A DNA stretch of 64,000 nt from Aureivirga marina (GCF_015767265.1 NZ_JADPIB010000001.1:744001-808000); one strand, 5' to 3'. Numbered from the stretch's first letter, positions 43,621 to 52,900 are shown. Made by a program: numbers and translations. Notes: generated from the letters alone by a model not told the origin.

Positions 43621-43833
43621 ATGAAAAATATTTTTAATTTCATCATAGCATTAATCGCCTCTTCGACCATCGTAGCGCAAGAACAGGCTCCTCCGACACC
43701 GCCGGACGGTTACCCTGAACCTATAGTTTTGCCTCCTCACCTTCCAATTGATTCTAATATTTTAATATTAGTAATTGCAGCAGTTGGATTAGGAGCTTAT
43801 ACTATTTATAAAAAGAAATTAAAGCTTCAATAA
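43621..43833 (+). CDS. Small secreted protein with PID-CTERM-like sorting end
   Basis: A 70-residue protein: signal peptide (about 1-19, ...STIVAQ), a Pro-rich spacer (PPTPPDGYPEPIVLPP), then LPID, a C-terminal membrane helix (SNILILVIAAVGLGAYTIY) and Lys-rich end. This tripartite PID/helix/basic tail is the mark of a proposed protein-sorting signal in Bacteroidota. The mature part is tiny. The start at 43621 is preferred to TTG 43591, in whose place a -7-like TAATATTG lies. Its last 15 bases overlap the 3' end of ribE on the other strand. Confidence 0.65.
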   Translation: MKNIFNFIIALIASSTIVAQEQAPPTPPDGYPEPIVLPPHLPIDSNILILVIAAVGLGAYTIYKKKLKLQ

Positions 43834-44403
43834 TCTAGCTACATATTTCCCAACCACATCGAACTCAAGATTTATTCTTGTATTGACCGTAAAAGTATGG
43901 AAGTTTGTATGTTCGTAAGTATAAGGAATTATTGCAACACTAAATTCATTTTCTTTTGAATTTACAACTGTTAAGCTAGTTCCATTAATCGTAATCGAAC
44001 CTTTTTCAATAGTTACATTGTTTTTATTTGGACTGTAAGAAAAAGTAAAAATCCAACTTCCATCTTCCTTTTTAATATTTGTACAAACACCTGTTTGATC
44101 CACATGACCTTGAACGATATGACCATCTAATCTATCACCAAGTTTCATCGCTCTTTCCAAATTCACAATCGATCCGATTTCTAAATCTTCTAGATTTGTC
44201 TTTTCTAAAGTTTCTTGAATTGCTGTAACTGTATATTCATTATTATTAATTGCAACCACAGTAAGACAAACACCATTATGTGCAACACTTTGATCAATTT
44301 TTAACTCAGAAGTAATTTCACTTTCGATTGTATAGTGAACATTTGTTCCTTCTTTTTCTATGTTTTTAACCCTACCTAGAGTTTCAATTATTCCCGTAAA
44401 CAT
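43819..44403 (-). CDS. ribE: Riboflavin synthase alpha chain
   Basis: Dismutates two 6,7-dimethyl-8-ribityllumazines to riboflavin. The protein begins MFTGIIETLGRV and is made of two homologous lumazine-binding domains (about 1-95 and 96-185): the first with VAHNGVCLTVV, the second with GSITINGTSLTVV. At 194 residues it is full length. A single gene with no FMN riboswitch recognised in the 284 bases upstream; convergent overlap of 15 bases with the small PID-CTERM-like gene. Confidence 0.95.
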   Translation of the reverse strand: MFTGIIETLGRVKNIEKEGTNVHYTIESEITSELKIDQSVAHNGVCLTVVAINNNEYTVTAIQETLEKTNLEDLEIGSIVNLERAMKLGDRLDGHIVQGHVDQTGVCTNIKKEDGSWIFTFSYSPNKNNVTIEKGSITINGTSLTVVNSKENEFSVAIIPYTYEHTNFHTFTVNTRINLEFDVVGKYVARLLKL

Positions 44404-44509
44404 AATAATTAATTTTATTGTTTATTTTTGGTACTTCAAAAGTAATAATAATCATTGTACTAAATAAAAGTTATTCAACGATTATCAACGGAAATAAGTT
44501 TAAAATGCA

Positions 44510-44600
44510 TTAGGGATTGTAGCGGCATCCTTTTGCTGCCTGCATATTTGCAGCAAAAGATATAGTGGAAAGCCCGACCTTTTCCTTAGAAAAGGAAATG
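44510..44600 (+). repeat. Flavobacterial intergenic RNA-like element, copy B
   Basis: TAGGGATTG (44511-44519), then GCGGCATC, a hairpin with perfect arms CTTTTGCTGC (44530-44539) and GCAGCAAAAG (44550-44559), ATAGTGGAAAGCCCGACC, and the closing CCTTTT/AAAAGG hairpin (44578-44595). The ends match copy A at 21801-21965, while the central hairpin differs in length and sequence. It sits in the 284-base region between ribE and pdxA. Confidence 0.6.
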
Positions 44601-44687
44601 CCCAAATAAATAGAAATTAAAATAATATTTACCGATGAAAATGAATATCTTTATAATACATTGTTTAGTACATAAATAATCTCGTGA

Positions 44688-45731
44688 ATGGAGAAAGAGG
44701 AAAAAATAAAAGTAGGTATATCTATTGGAGATTTGAATGGAATTGGTTCTGAAATCGTACTAAAAACATTTTTAGACAAACGAATGTTAGAGATTTGTAC
44801 ACCTATTCTATTTGCTTCATCCAAAGTAATATCTTTTTACAAAAAATCATTAAAATTAAATATTCAAACACAAGGAATTAATGAACCAAGTAAAGCATTA
44901 CATGGAAAGTTCAACGTTTGTAATATTTGGAAAGAAGAAGTTACTATTTCTTATGGTAAACCTTCAAAAGAAGCAGGAAAATATGCATTTTTATCTTTAG
45001 AAAAAGCAACAGAGGCTTTAAAAAATAAAGAAATTGATGTTTTAGTAACTGCTCCTATTAATAAGGACAATATTCAATCGGAGGAATTTACTTTTCCTGG
45101 ACACACAGAATATTTAGAATCACAGTTAGAAGGAGAATCATTAATGATCCTTATGACAGATGAATTACGAGTAGGATTGATTACGGGACATATTCCTATT
45201 TCGAAGGTTGCAGAGACAATTACTCCAGAATTAATTCAGAAAAAAGTAAATATCATGTATAAATCTTTAGTAGAAGATTTTGGAATTGATAGACCGAAAA
45301 TCGCTGTTTTAGGATTAAATCCACATTGTGGAGATCATGGTGTAATTGGAACTGAAGACGATGAAATTATTCGACCAACTTTGGAAGAATTCTTAAATGA
45401 TGGGAAGTTAGTTTACGGCCCATATGCAGCAGATAGTTTTTTTGGTTCGGGAACTTATAAAGAATTTGATGCTGTTTTAGCGATGTATCATGATCAAGGT
45501 TTAGCTCCTTTTAAAACAATTGCTTTTGGAAATGGTGTAAATTATACAGCTGGTTTAAGTGAAATCAGAACATCTCCAGACCATGGAACTGCTTATAATA
45601 TTGCAGGAAAAGGTTTAGGTGATGAAAGTTCGTTTAAAGAAGCATTATTTCAAGCAATTAATATTCATAGAACTAGAGAAGAGTATAAAACCTTGACAAA
45701 AAATGTATTAAAAGTTAAAAAAACTTCGTAG
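44688..45731 (+). CDS. pdxA: 4-hydroxythreonine-4-phosphate dehydrogenase
   Basis: Oxidises 4-phosphohydroxy-L-threonine in the DXP-dependent vitamin B6 pathway, feeding PdxJ. Family motifs: VGISIGDLNGIGSE at the start, VTAPINKDNI, FPGHTEYLE, RVGLITGHIPISKV, the metal-binding GLNPHCGDHGVIG and MYHDQGLAPFKT, and SPDHGTAYNIAGKG at the C-terminus. The 347-residue length is normal. pdxJ is at the far left of the window, so the two steps are not co-transcribed. It precedes the DUF177 operon. Confidence 0.95.
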   Translation: MEKEEKIKVGISIGDLNGIGSEIVLKTFLDKRMLEICTPILFASSKVISFYKKSLKLNIQTQGINEPSKALHGKFNVCNIWKEEVTISYGKPSKEAGKYAFLSLEKATEALKNKEIDVLVTAPINKDNIQSEEFTFPGHTEYLESQLEGESLMILMTDELRVGLITGHIPISKVAETITPELIQKKVNIMYKSLVEDFGIDRPKIAVLGLNPHCGDHGVIGTEDDEIIRPTLEEFLNDGKLVYGPYAADSFFGSGTYKEFDAVLAMYHDQGLAPFKTIAFGNGVNYTAGLSEIRTSPDHGTAYNIAGKGLGDESSFKEALFQAINIHRTREEYKTLTKNVLKVKKTS

Positions 45732-45744
45732 CATAGATATTTTT

Positions 45745-45785
45745 TTAATTCCATAATAGGAATTAATGATAATTTTATATCTTTG
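45745..45785 (+). promoter_or_regulatory. Promoter and palindrome of the DUF177-rpmF-fabH-accB-accC operon
   Basis: TATCTTTG (45778-45785) is a full -7 match, 22 bases before the ATG at 45808. Upstream, TTAATTCC and GGAATTAA (45745-45752, 45759-45766) form a perfect 8-base-arm palindrome over the -33 zone. This may be an operator for a fatty-acid or envelope regulator. An alternative is a weak pdxA terminator, but no T-run follows. Confidence 0.5.
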
Positions 45786-45807
45786 CACGCTCAAATTGAT
45801 GTTTAAG

Positions 45808-46344
45808 ATGAAAGATTTGAAAACATTTAATATTCCATTTGTTGGATTAAAGGAAACAAAACACCAATTTGAATATCAAATTGATAACACGTTCTTTAAG
45901 CTTTTTCAGTTCGATGAAGACTTTGATTTAGTGAATTTAAAAGTAGATTTAGAATTCAATAAAAAAAGCACTATGTTTGAGCTTTTTTTCAAGGTTTCAG
46001 GATTTATTAGACTGAATTGTGACTTAACAAATGAATTATTTGATCAAGAAATTACTGGAGAATTACCATTAATTGTAAAGTTTGGGGAAGAATTTAATGA
46101 TGAGAATGAAGAAATCTTAATTCTACCAAGAGCAGAATTTCAATTAAATGTTGCACAGTATATTTATGAATTGATCGTTTTATCTATTCCACAAAAAAGG
46201 ATTCATCCAGGAATAGAAGATGGAACTTTAGAGACAGATGTTTTTGATAGATTAGAAACATATGCTCCAAAAGAAGTAGAAGAAGAATCAACAGAAGAAG
46301 AATATGTTGATCCTAGATGGGAAAAATTAAGAAAGTTAAAATAA
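45808..46344 (+). CDS. DUF177 (YceD-like) protein
   Basis: A 178-residue protein of the YceD/DUF177 family, linked to 23S rRNA maturation and found before rpmF across bacteria. It opens MKDLKTFNIPFVGLKETKHQ and has the core NPGxIxR-type pattern LFFKVSGFIRLNCDLTN and VAQYIYELIVLSIPQKR, with an acidic C-terminus ending DPRWEKLRKLK. The usual zinc-like Cys residues of some members are absent. Start at ATG 45808 because the longer frame (45766) begins before the promoter. rpmF follows after 20 bases. Confidence 0.85.
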   Translation: MKDLKTFNIPFVGLKETKHQFEYQIDNTFFKLFQFDEDFDLVNLKVDLEFNKKSTMFELFFKVSGFIRLNCDLTNELFDQEITGELPLIVKFGEEFNDENEEILILPRAEFQLNVAQYIYELIVLSIPQKRIHPGIEDGTLETDVFDRLETYAPKEVEEESTEEEYVDPRWEKLRKLK

Positions 46345-46364
46345 TATAATTAATAAATTTAGCA

Positions 46365-46562
46365 ATGGCACATCCTAAAAGAAAAATATCAAAACAAAGA
46401 AGAAATAAGAGAAGAACTCATTATAAAGCTTCTATTCCTCAAATCGCAGTAGATCCAACAACTGGAGAAGCTCACTTATACCACAGAGCTCACTGGCATG
46501 AAGGAAAATTATACTACAGAGGACAAGTAGTTATTGATACTGAAGAAAGTGTTGAAGCTTAA
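46365..46562 (+). CDS. rpmF: 50S ribosomal protein L32
   Basis: A 65-residue ribosomal protein opening [19 protein letters not shown], the standard L32 N-terminus. It keeps [20 protein letters not shown] near the C-terminus; the four-Cys zinc ribbon of other L32 proteins is absent, as in the Cys-free C- form. It lies between DUF177 and fabH, a gene order conserved from Gram-negative to Gram-positive bacteria, and is followed by a terminator before fabH, so most transcripts may stop here. Confidence 0.96.
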   Translation: MAHPKRKISKQRRNKRRTHYKASIPQIAVDPTTGEAHLYHRAHWHEGKLYYRGQVVIDTEESVEA

Positions 46563-46587
46563 TACAACATATTAGAAGAAAAACATT

Positions 46588-46626
46588 GGAAAAACCCTCA
46601 GATTTGAGGGTTTTTCCTTTTTTTTT
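46588..46626 (+). terminator. Intrinsic terminator after rpmF
   Basis: GGAAAAACCCTCA and TGAGGGTTTTTCC form a 13-base stem with a 4-base loop, followed by nine T. It sits between rpmF and fabH and would reduce or end transcription into the fatty-acid genes. Confidence 0.85.
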
Positions 46627-46723
46627 GCCCAAAAAGAACGAAAAAATACATTTTTTAAGTCATTTTTTGAATAAAATTTTATTACTTTGGCTTTCATTTT
46701 TAGATGAAATAAGATTGTAAATT

Positions 46724-47722
46724 ATGAATAAAATAACTGCAGCAATCACTGCCGTTGGAAAATATGTGCCAGAATATGTGTTAACTAACAAAGAGTTAGA
46801 AACAATGGTGGATACAAACGACGAATGGATTGTTACTAGAACCGGAATAAAAGAAAGAAGAATCCTTAAAAAAGAAGGTGAAGGAACTTCTTATATGGCT
46901 ATCAAAGCCGCCGAACAATTAATTGAAAAAAAGCAATTAGATCCTAAAGAAATTGATCTTGTAGTAGTAGCAACTGCGACACCTGATATGTTTGCAGCAT
47001 CTACAGCGGCATATGTAGCTAGTAAAATCGGAGCATCAAATGCGTTTGCTTTTGATATTGAATCTGCATGTTCTAGTTTTCTATATGGGATGTCTTTAGT
47101 TTCTAGTTATATCGAATCAGGAAAATACAAAAAAGTTTTATTAATTGGTGGAGATAAAATGTCTTCAATCATCGATTATACAGATAGAGCAACTTGTATT
47201 ATTTTTGGAGACGGTGCTGGAGCTGTTTTATTCGAACCAAGTACAGATGGTTATGGAGTTCAAGATGAATTCTTAAGAACTGATGGTGCTGGAAGAGAAT
47301 TTTTACATGTGGAAGCTGGAGGTTCTGTAATGCCTGCTTCAGAAGAAACAGTAAAAAATAAAAAGCACTTTGTACACCAAGAAGGAAGAACAGTATTTAA
47401 ACATGCTGTTTCTAATATGGCGGATGTTAGTGAAAAAATGTTAACTAGAAATAATCTTACTAAAGAAGATATCAACTGGTTAGCTCCACATCAAGCTAAT
47501 ATGAGAATTATTGAAGCGACTGCAAACAGAATTGACTTAGATATGTCAAAAGTTATGGTAAATATTCACAAGTATGGAAATACGACTTCTGGAACTTTAC
47601 CGTTATTGATTGCAGATTACGAAGAGCAATTAAAAAAAGGAGATAATATTATATTCGCTGCATTTGGAGGAGGATTCTCATGGGGATCAATCCTTTTAAA
47701 ATGGGCTTATGATTCAAAATAA
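46724..47722 (+). CDS. fabH: Beta-ketoacyl-ACP synthase III
   Basis: Starts fatty-acid synthesis by joining acetyl-CoA (or branched primers) to malonyl-ACP. The catalytic triad is visible: Cys116 in IESACSSFLYGM, His in APHQANMRI and Asn in KYGNTTSG. The closing FGGGFSWGSILLKW is typical. At 332 residues it is normal in length. A TTACTTTG sequence at 46682 is promoter-like, so fabH may have its own start after the rpmF terminator. accB follows after 21 bases. Confidence 0.96.
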   Translation: MNKITAAITAVGKYVPEYVLTNKELETMVDTNDEWIVTRTGIKERRILKKEGEGTSYMAIKAAEQLIEKKQLDPKEIDLVVVATATPDMFAASTAAYVASKIGASNAFAFDIESACSSFLYGMSLVSSYIESGKYKKVLLIGGDKMSSIIDYTDRATCIIFGDGAGAVLFEPSTDGYGVQDEFLRTDGAGREFLHVEAGGSVMPASEETVKNKKHFVHQEGRTVFKHAVSNMADVSEKMLTRNNLTKEDINWLAPHQANMRIIEATANRIDLDMSKVMVNIHKYGNTTSGTLPLLIADYEEQLKKGDNIIFAAFGGGFSWGSILLKWAYDSK

Positions 47723-47743
47723 TTAAATCAAAACTAAACGAAT

Positions 47744-48259
47744 ATGGATTTAAAAGAAATTCAAAATCTGATTAAATTTGTAGCAAAATCAGGAGCAAGT
47801 GAAGTAAAACTTGAAATGGAAGACGTAAAACTTACGATTAAAACTGGTCCAGAGAAAACTGAGACTACAATCGTACAACAAGCTACGCCAATGGCAATGC
47901 CACAACAAATGTCAATGCCTGCTGCCGCTCCACAACAAGCTGCTGCTCCAGCTGCAGCGCCTGCTGCAACTCCAGCTGCCGAAGAAGCAAAGCCAGCTGC
48001 TTCAGAAGATGAGTCTAAATATGTGACTATTACTTCTCCAATCATTGGAACTTTCTATAGAAAACCATCTCCAGACAAACCTGTATTCGCAGAAGTAGGT
48101 GATGAAGTAAAACCTGATAGTATTGTTTGTATTATCGAGGCGATGAAATTATTCAACGAAATCGAATCAGAAGTTTCTGGTAAAATCGTAAAGGTTTTAG
48201 TTGAAGATTCTTCTCCAGTTGAATTTGGACAACCATTGTTCTTAGTAGATCCATCTTAA
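47744..48259 (+). CDS. accB: Biotin carboxyl carrier protein of acetyl-CoA carboxylase
   Basis: Carries biotin between the carboxylase and transferase halves of acetyl-CoA carboxylase. The N-terminal helix (1-40) is followed by an Ala/Pro/Gln-rich flexible linker (about 48-90, with repeats such as MPAAAPQQAAAPAAAP) and the biotinyl domain, where the biotinylated Lys135 is in CIIEAMKLFNEIE. The 171-residue length is usual. Between fabH and accC, as in many bacteria. Confidence 0.96.
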   Translation: MDLKEIQNLIKFVAKSGASEVKLEMEDVKLTIKTGPEKTETTIVQQATPMAMPQQMSMPAAAPQQAAAPAAAPAATPAAEEAKPAASEDESKYVTITSPIIGTFYRKPSPDKPVFAEVGDEVKPDSIVCIIEAMKLFNEIESEVSGKIVKVLVEDSSPVEFGQPLFLVDPS

Positions 48260-48296
48260 TAAACTTCAACATTTGTTGAACTAATCTGAAGTAATT

Positions 48297-49634
48297 ATGT
48301 TTAAAAAAATATTAATTGCCAATAGAGGTGAAATCGCTTTACGTGTAATCAGAACATGTAAAGAGATGGGAATCAAAACTGTTGCAGTTTATTCTACTGC
48401 TGATGCAGAAAGTTTACACGTTAAATTTGCTGACGAAGCTGTATGTATTGGACCTGCACCAAGTAGTGAGTCTTACCTAAAAATGTCAAATATTATTGCA
48501 GCTGCTGAAATCACAAATGCTGATGCAATTCACCCAGGTTATGGTTTCTTATCTGAAAATGCAAAATTCTCTAAAATCTGTGAAGAGCACGATATTAAAT
48601 TTATCGGAGCTTCTCCAGAAATGATTGAGAAAATGGGAGATAAAGCTTCTGCAAAAGCTACAATGAAAGCTGCAGGAGTACCAACAATTCCAGGTTCTGA
48701 AGGATTATTAGATAGTTACGAAGAAGCTGAGAAATTAGCTGAAGAAGTAGGTTATCCTGTAATGCTTAAAGCAACTGCCGGAGGAGGTGGAAAAGGAATG
48801 AGAGCTGTTTGGGAAAAAGAAAGCCTAAGAGATGCTTGGGATTCTGCTCGTCAAGAAGCAGGAGCTGCTTTTGGTAATGACGGAATGTACATGGAAAAAT
48901 TAATCGAAGAGCCTCGTCACATTGAGATTCAAATTGTTGGAGATTCTTACGGTAAAGCATGTCATTTATCTGAAAGAGATTGTTCTGTTCAGAGACGTCA
49001 CCAAAAATTAACAGAAGAAACTCCTTCTCCTTTCATGACAGAAGAATTACGTCATAAAATGGGAGAAGCTTCAATTAAAGCCGCTGAATATATCAAATAT
49101 GAGGGAGCTGGAACTGTAGAGTATTTAGTAGATAAACATGGAGATTTCTACTTCATGGAGATGAATACTCGTATTCAGGTTGAGCACCCAATTACAGAAC
49201 AAGTAATTGACTTTGATTTAATTCGTGAGCAAATTTTAGTTGCTGCTGGAGTGCCAATTTCTGGTAAAAATTACCTTCCAAAACTACATTCAATCGAATG
49301 TCGTATCAATGCTGAAGATCCACACCATGACTTCAGACCTTCTCCAGGAAAAATTACTACTTTCCACGCACCAGGAGGACACGGAGTACGTTTAGATACA
49401 CATGTGTATGCTAATTACGTTATCCCACCAAATTACGATTCAATGATTGCTAAATTAATTGTAACTGCTCAAACAAGAGAAGAAGCAATTAATAAAATGA
49501 AAAGAGCATTAGATGAGTTCGTAATTGAAGGAATTAAAACAACAATTCCATTCCATAGACAATTAATGGAGCACCCAGACTATGTAGCAGGAAACTATAC
49601 TACGAAGTTCATGGAAGATTTCGAAATGAAATAA
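48297..49634 (+). CDS. accC: Biotin carboxylase subunit of acetyl-CoA carboxylase
   Basis: ATP-grasp enzyme that carboxylates biotin on AccB. Motifs in order: [40 protein letters not shown] (glycine-rich ATP loop), [30 protein letters not shown] and RINAEDP. The 445 residues match the single-function subunit. It ends at a strong terminator, closing the lipid operon. The transferase subunits AccA/AccD are not in this window. Confidence 0.97.
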   Translation: MFKKILIANRGEIALRVIRTCKEMGIKTVAVYSTADAESLHVKFADEAVCIGPAPSSESYLKMSNIIAAAEITNADAIHPGYGFLSENAKFSKICEEHDIKFIGASPEMIEKMGDKASAKATMKAAGVPTIPGSEGLLDSYEEAEKLAEEVGYPVMLKATAGGGGKGMRAVWEKESLRDAWDSARQEAGAAFGNDGMYMEKLIEEPRHIEIQIVGDSYGKACHLSERDCSVQRRHQKLTEETPSPFMTEELRHKMGEASIKAAEYIKYEGAGTVEYLVDKHGDFYFMEMNTRIQVEHPITEQVIDFDLIREQILVAAGVPISGKNYLPKLHSIECRINAEDPHHDFRPSPGKITTFHAPGGHGVRLDTHVYANYVIPPNYDSMIAKLIVTAQTREEAINKMKRALDEFVIEGIKTTIPFHRQLMEHPDYVAGNYTTKFMEDFEMK

Positions 49635-49672
49635 TAAAGATTTAGAATATATAAATCTTTCAAAATATTAAG

Positions 49673-49705
49673 AAAAGGATGCAAAATTTTGCATCCTTTT
49701 TTTTA
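49673..49705 (+). terminator. Intrinsic terminator after accC
   Basis: AAAAGGATGCAAAA and TTTTGCATCCTTTT are perfect 14-base arms with no loop bases between, closing over the central AT; T-run of eight follows. Confidence 0.85.
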
Positions 49706-49710
49706 TTTTC

Positions 49711-49741
49711 TTGAATAATTCAAAAAAATACCTTACATTTC
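49711..49741 (+). promoter_or_regulatory. Promoter of the Lrp-type regulator
   Basis: TTG at 49711-49713 and TACATTTC at 49734-49741 (TAnnTTTG with one mismatch) are 20 bases apart, a good fit to the Bacteroidota promoter. The gene starts 29 bases later. Confidence 0.45.
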
Positions 49742-49770
49742 GGATTAATAATCTGTAAATCAACTAATAA

Positions 49771-50235
49771 ATGACTACAAAAAACTATACTTTAGATGGC
49801 ATTGATAAAACTATCCTAAAGTATTTGATGGATGATGCAAGAATTCCAATCTTAAAAATTGCAAGAGAAATTGGAATTTCTGGAGCAGCTATACATCAAA
49901 GACTAAGGAAAATCGAATCTGCAGGATATATTTTGGGATCAAAATATATTATAGACCCTAAAAATTTTGGATATAATACAATGGCTTTCATTGGAATCTA
50001 TTTAGATTCTGGGAATCATCATGCTTCTGTTCTTAAAAGTTTGAATAAAATTCAGGAAGTATTAGAAAGTCACTTTACAACTGGAAGTTATTCAATTTTT
50101 ATAAAAGTAATGTGTAGGGATAATGAACATTTAATGGAATTAATCACGAATGAAATTCAAAAAATTAAAGGAGTTTCAAGAACTGAAACTTTCTTATCAT
50201 TAGACCAACAAATTAACAGACAAATCGACATTTAA
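49771..50235 (+). CDS. Lrp/AsnC-family transcriptional regulator
   Basis: A 154-residue protein with an N-terminal helix-turn-helix (LDGIDKTILKYLMDDARIP, AREIGISGAAIHQRLRKIE) and the C-terminal RAM/ligand domain (SHFTTGSYSIFIKVMCRD). Such regulators sense amino acids or related effectors and often repress or activate amino-acid operons; they commonly autoregulate. It lies between accC and nadB but shares no promoter with either. The effector is unknown. Confidence 0.92.
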   Translation: MTTKNYTLDGIDKTILKYLMDDARIPILKIAREIGISGAAIHQRLRKIESAGYILGSKYIIDPKNFGYNTMAFIGIYLDSGNHHASVLKSLNKIQEVLESHFTTGSYSIFIKVMCRDNEHLMELITNEIQKIKGVSRTETFLSLDQQINRQIDI

Positions 50236-50392
50236 TTGGAAAAAGTGCATGATAAAAATTTGAATGGGGCTTTTGGAAAATAGCATTAATAGGGGGCAGA
50301 AAATTCCAGACTATTCTTAGAATTGAAAGCAAAAAGAAATTAATAAGTTATTAAATAGTAGAACTGAAAAAAATATTTATCATGTACACTTT
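50236..50392. other. Gene-free stretch between the Lrp gene and nadB
   Basis: No gene and no clear terminator for the Lrp gene. Near the nadB stop, ATGTACA and TGTACAT (about 50380-50403) can pair, followed on the minus strand by an AT-rich run with seven T, a weak nadB terminator candidate that overlaps the stop codon. Confidence 0.35.
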
Positions 50393-51967
50393 TTAATGTA
50401 CATATCTATTTAAATCCAAGCAATTATCTCTCTTAAAAAAACATCCTTTATTATCGTTTTGCGATATAGAATTCTCTACAATTAGGTAAGCCGTATTTAG
50501 CATATTTCTTAATTCACATAACGGAACATTAATCTTTGTAGCTTTGTATTTTCTCTCCACTGCTTGGTGTAAATCTTCAATTTTTTTCTTTGCTATAAAT
50601 AAATCTTTATTAGCTCTCTCAATTCCAACATTTTGATGCATTAATTGTTGTAATTCTTTTGTTAATTGATCAATTTCCAATTTATCTACAATTTCATCTT
50701 TATGTAAATAATTCCATTTTGGTAAATCAATTTTTGGTTTAATTACTTTTTTTGTTTTTAAAAATTCAAAAATATTATGTGCGTAAACCAAAGCTTCCAA
50801 TAAAGAATTTGAAGCTAATCGATTCGCTCCATGCAAACCAGTTTTAGAACATTCACCACAAGCAAACAAATTCGTTATAGAAGTTTTCCCATGTTTATCA
50901 ACCAAAATTCCACCACAAGAATAATGTGAAGCAGGAATTACAGGAATCCAGTCTTTTTCAATATAAATACCTAAAGATTTACATTTTTCATAAATAGTTG
51001 GAAAATGATTTTTGAAAGTATCAATTTTTAAATGTGTACAATCTAAATACACACACTCATGATTTGTATTTTTAATCTCTTTTTCGATACTTTGTGAAAC
51101 AATATCCCTAGAAGCTAATTCTAATCTGTTATCATATTTTTTCATAAAACGTTCTCCATGAACATTTCTTAAATACGCACCAAATCCTCTCACAGCTTCT
51201 GAAACTAAAAAAGCTTTACCATTTTTCTCTTCAAATAAAGCAGTTGGATGAAACTGAATAAATTCCATATCAGAAATTAATGCTTTTGCTCGATAAGCCA
51301 TTGCTATTCCATCTCCAGTGGCAATATTAGGATTTGTAGTATGTCCAAAAACTTTTCCAATTCCACCTGTTGCTAAAATAGTAGATTCTGCATGAATTGA
51401 TAAAATTTCATCTTTTTCTTGATCCAAAACATAAGCACCAAAACATCTTGTTTTTTCATAAACAGTTCCTAATAATTGATGTTCAGTTATCAAATCAATC
51501 GCAAAATGATGTGCTAAAATTTCAACATTTTCGAGTGTTTTAAGTTTCCATAGCAATTTTTTTCCTATCTCGAATCCTGTTATGTCCTTATGATGTAAAA
51601 CTCTGTTTTCTGAATGTCCTCCCTCTTTTCCTAAATCTATTTCCCCATTTTTATCTTTATCAAAAGAAACATTCCATTCTAAAAGATCTTTTAAACGTAA
51701 AACTCCTTCCTCTACAACCATTTTCACTACATCTTCATCACAAGCATAATCACCAGCGATAATGGTATCTTGAATATGTTTTTGAAAAGAATCTTTTTCG
51801 AAATTGTGAACAACAGCGATTCCTCCTTGCGCATATTTTGTATTAGATTCTTCTTTTGTTGATTTTGTAACAATTATTACTTTTTTTTCAGGACAATTTT
51901 CTGCCATTTTAATAGCAAAACTTAATCCTGCAATTCCCGAACCTATTACTAAAACATCACAATTCAT
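50393..51967 (-). CDS. nadB: L-aspartate oxidase
   Basis: FAD enzyme that oxidises aspartate to iminoaspartate for de novo NAD synthesis. FAD loop VIGSGIAGLSFAIKMAE at the N-terminus, TKYAQGGIAVV, ATGGIGKVFGHTTNP, GDGIAMAYRAKALISDMEF and the substrate Arg in ESVRGFGAYL-like SEAVRGFGAYL. The 524 residues match the family. nadA lies 6 bases upstream, so the two quinolinate-forming enzymes are co-transcribed. Confidence 0.96.
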   Translation of the reverse strand: MNCDVLVIGSGIAGLSFAIKMAENCPEKKVIIVTKSTKEESNTKYAQGGIAVVHNFEKDSFQKHIQDTIIAGDYACDEDVVKMVVEEGVLRLKDLLEWNVSFDKDKNGEIDLGKEGGHSENRVLHHKDITGFEIGKKLLWKLKTLENVEILAHHFAIDLITEHQLLGTVYEKTRCFGAYVLDQEKDEILSIHAESTILATGGIGKVFGHTTNPNIATGDGIAMAYRAKALISDMEFIQFHPTALFEEKNGKAFLVSEAVRGFGAYLRNVHGERFMKKYDNRLELASRDIVSQSIEKEIKNTNHECVYLDCTHLKIDTFKNHFPTIYEKCKSLGIYIEKDWIPVIPASHYSCGGILVDKHGKTSITNLFACGECSKTGLHGANRLASNSLLEALVYAHNIFEFLKTKKVIKPKIDLPKWNYLHKDEIVDKLEIDQLTKELQQLMHQNVGIERANKDLFIAKKKIEDLHQAVERKYKATKINVPLCELRNMLNTAYLIVENSISQNDNKGCFFKRDNCLDLNRYVH

Positions 51968-51973
51968 CTTATT

Positions 51974-52900
51974 TTATTTAGAAAGTTCCAACATTCTTTC
52001 AATTGGTAACAATGCTTTTTTAGCTATTTTTTCATCTACATTTACTTCTGGACTTTCTTCTAACATACACTTATAAAGTTTTTCAAGTGTATTCATTTTC
52101 ATATATCCACATTCGCTACAAGCACAAGTATTATCCTCTTTTGCTGGCGCAGGAATTAATACTGCTTCAGGAATTCTTTTCTGCATTTCATGAAGAATTC
52201 CAACTTCTGTTGCAACAATATATTTTTTCTCTGGATTTTCTTTTACATAATTAATCATACCAGCAGTAGAACCAATGTAAGCAGCAGTTTTTAAAATATG
52301 TGCTTCTGATTCTGGGTGTGCAATGATAGTCGCATCTGGATGTTTTTTATGCAATTCAATTAGCTTGTCAATTGAAAAAGCTTCATGAACTAAACAACTT
52401 CCATCCCATAAAATCATATCCCTACCCGTTTCTTTCATGATATAACTTCCTAAATTTCTATCAGGAGCAAAAATTATCGGTTGATCTTCTGGAATAGAAT
52501 CAATTATTTTCAAAGCATTTGAAGAAGTACAAACAATATCTGTCATTGCTTTTACTTCAGCGCTGCAATTAACGTATGTAACAACTTTGTGATTTGGATG
52601 TTGTTTTAAAAATTCACTAAAAGCTTCAGGTGGACAAGAATCTGCAAGAGAGCAACCTGCATTTAAATCTGGTAAAACAACTTTTTTGGAAGGGTTTAAA
52701 ATTTTAGCGGTTTCTGCCATAAAATGAACTCCAGCAAAAACAATTACATCTGCATCAGTTTCGGCAGCTTTTTGTGAAAGTCCAAGACTATCTCCAACAT
52801 AATCCGCTATTTCTTGAATTTCTGGAAATTGGTAATAATGAGCTAAAATAACTGCATTTTTTTCCTTCTTCAATCTTAATATCTCTTCTTTAAAATCCAT
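51974..52900 (-). CDS. nadA: Quinolinate synthase A
   Basis: A [4Fe-4S] enzyme that condenses iminoaspartate with dihydroxyacetone phosphate to quinolinate. Cluster ligands are likely Cys83 (NAGCSLAD), Cys169 ([11 protein letters not shown]) and Cys264 ([11 protein letters not shown]), at the spacing known in the family. The opening [18 protein letters not shown] is typical. 308 residues, full length. It is 6 bases upstream of nadB and begins behind its own promoter, 97 bases after the potassium-channel gene. Confidence 0.96.
   Translation of the reverse strand: MDFKEEILRLKKEKNAVILAHYYQFPEIQEIADYVGDSLGLSQKAAETDADVIVFAGVHFMAETAKILNPSKKVVLPDLNAGCSLADSCPPEAFSEFLKQHPNHKVVTYVNCSAEVKAMTDIVCTSSNALKIIDSIPEDQPIIFAPDRNLGSYIMKETGRDMILWDGSCLVHEAFSIDKLIELHKKHPDATIIAHPESEAHILKTAAYIGSTAGMINYVKENPEKKYIVATEVGILHEMQKRIPEAVLIPAPAKEDNTCACSECGYMKMNTLEKLYKCMLEESPEVNVDEKIAKKALLPIERMLELSK

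Noticed and set aside
44404-44687. FMN riboswitch upstream of ribE
   Set aside because: The GAAAGCCCGACC in this gap recalled the RFN element, but the other conserved RFN parts are missing and the stretch is on the plus strand, not that of ribE. It fits the repeated element instead.
47761-48045. Minus-strand 94-codon frame rich in Ala over accB
   Set aside because: A mirror of the Ala/Pro-rich linker codons of accB; no independent evidence.
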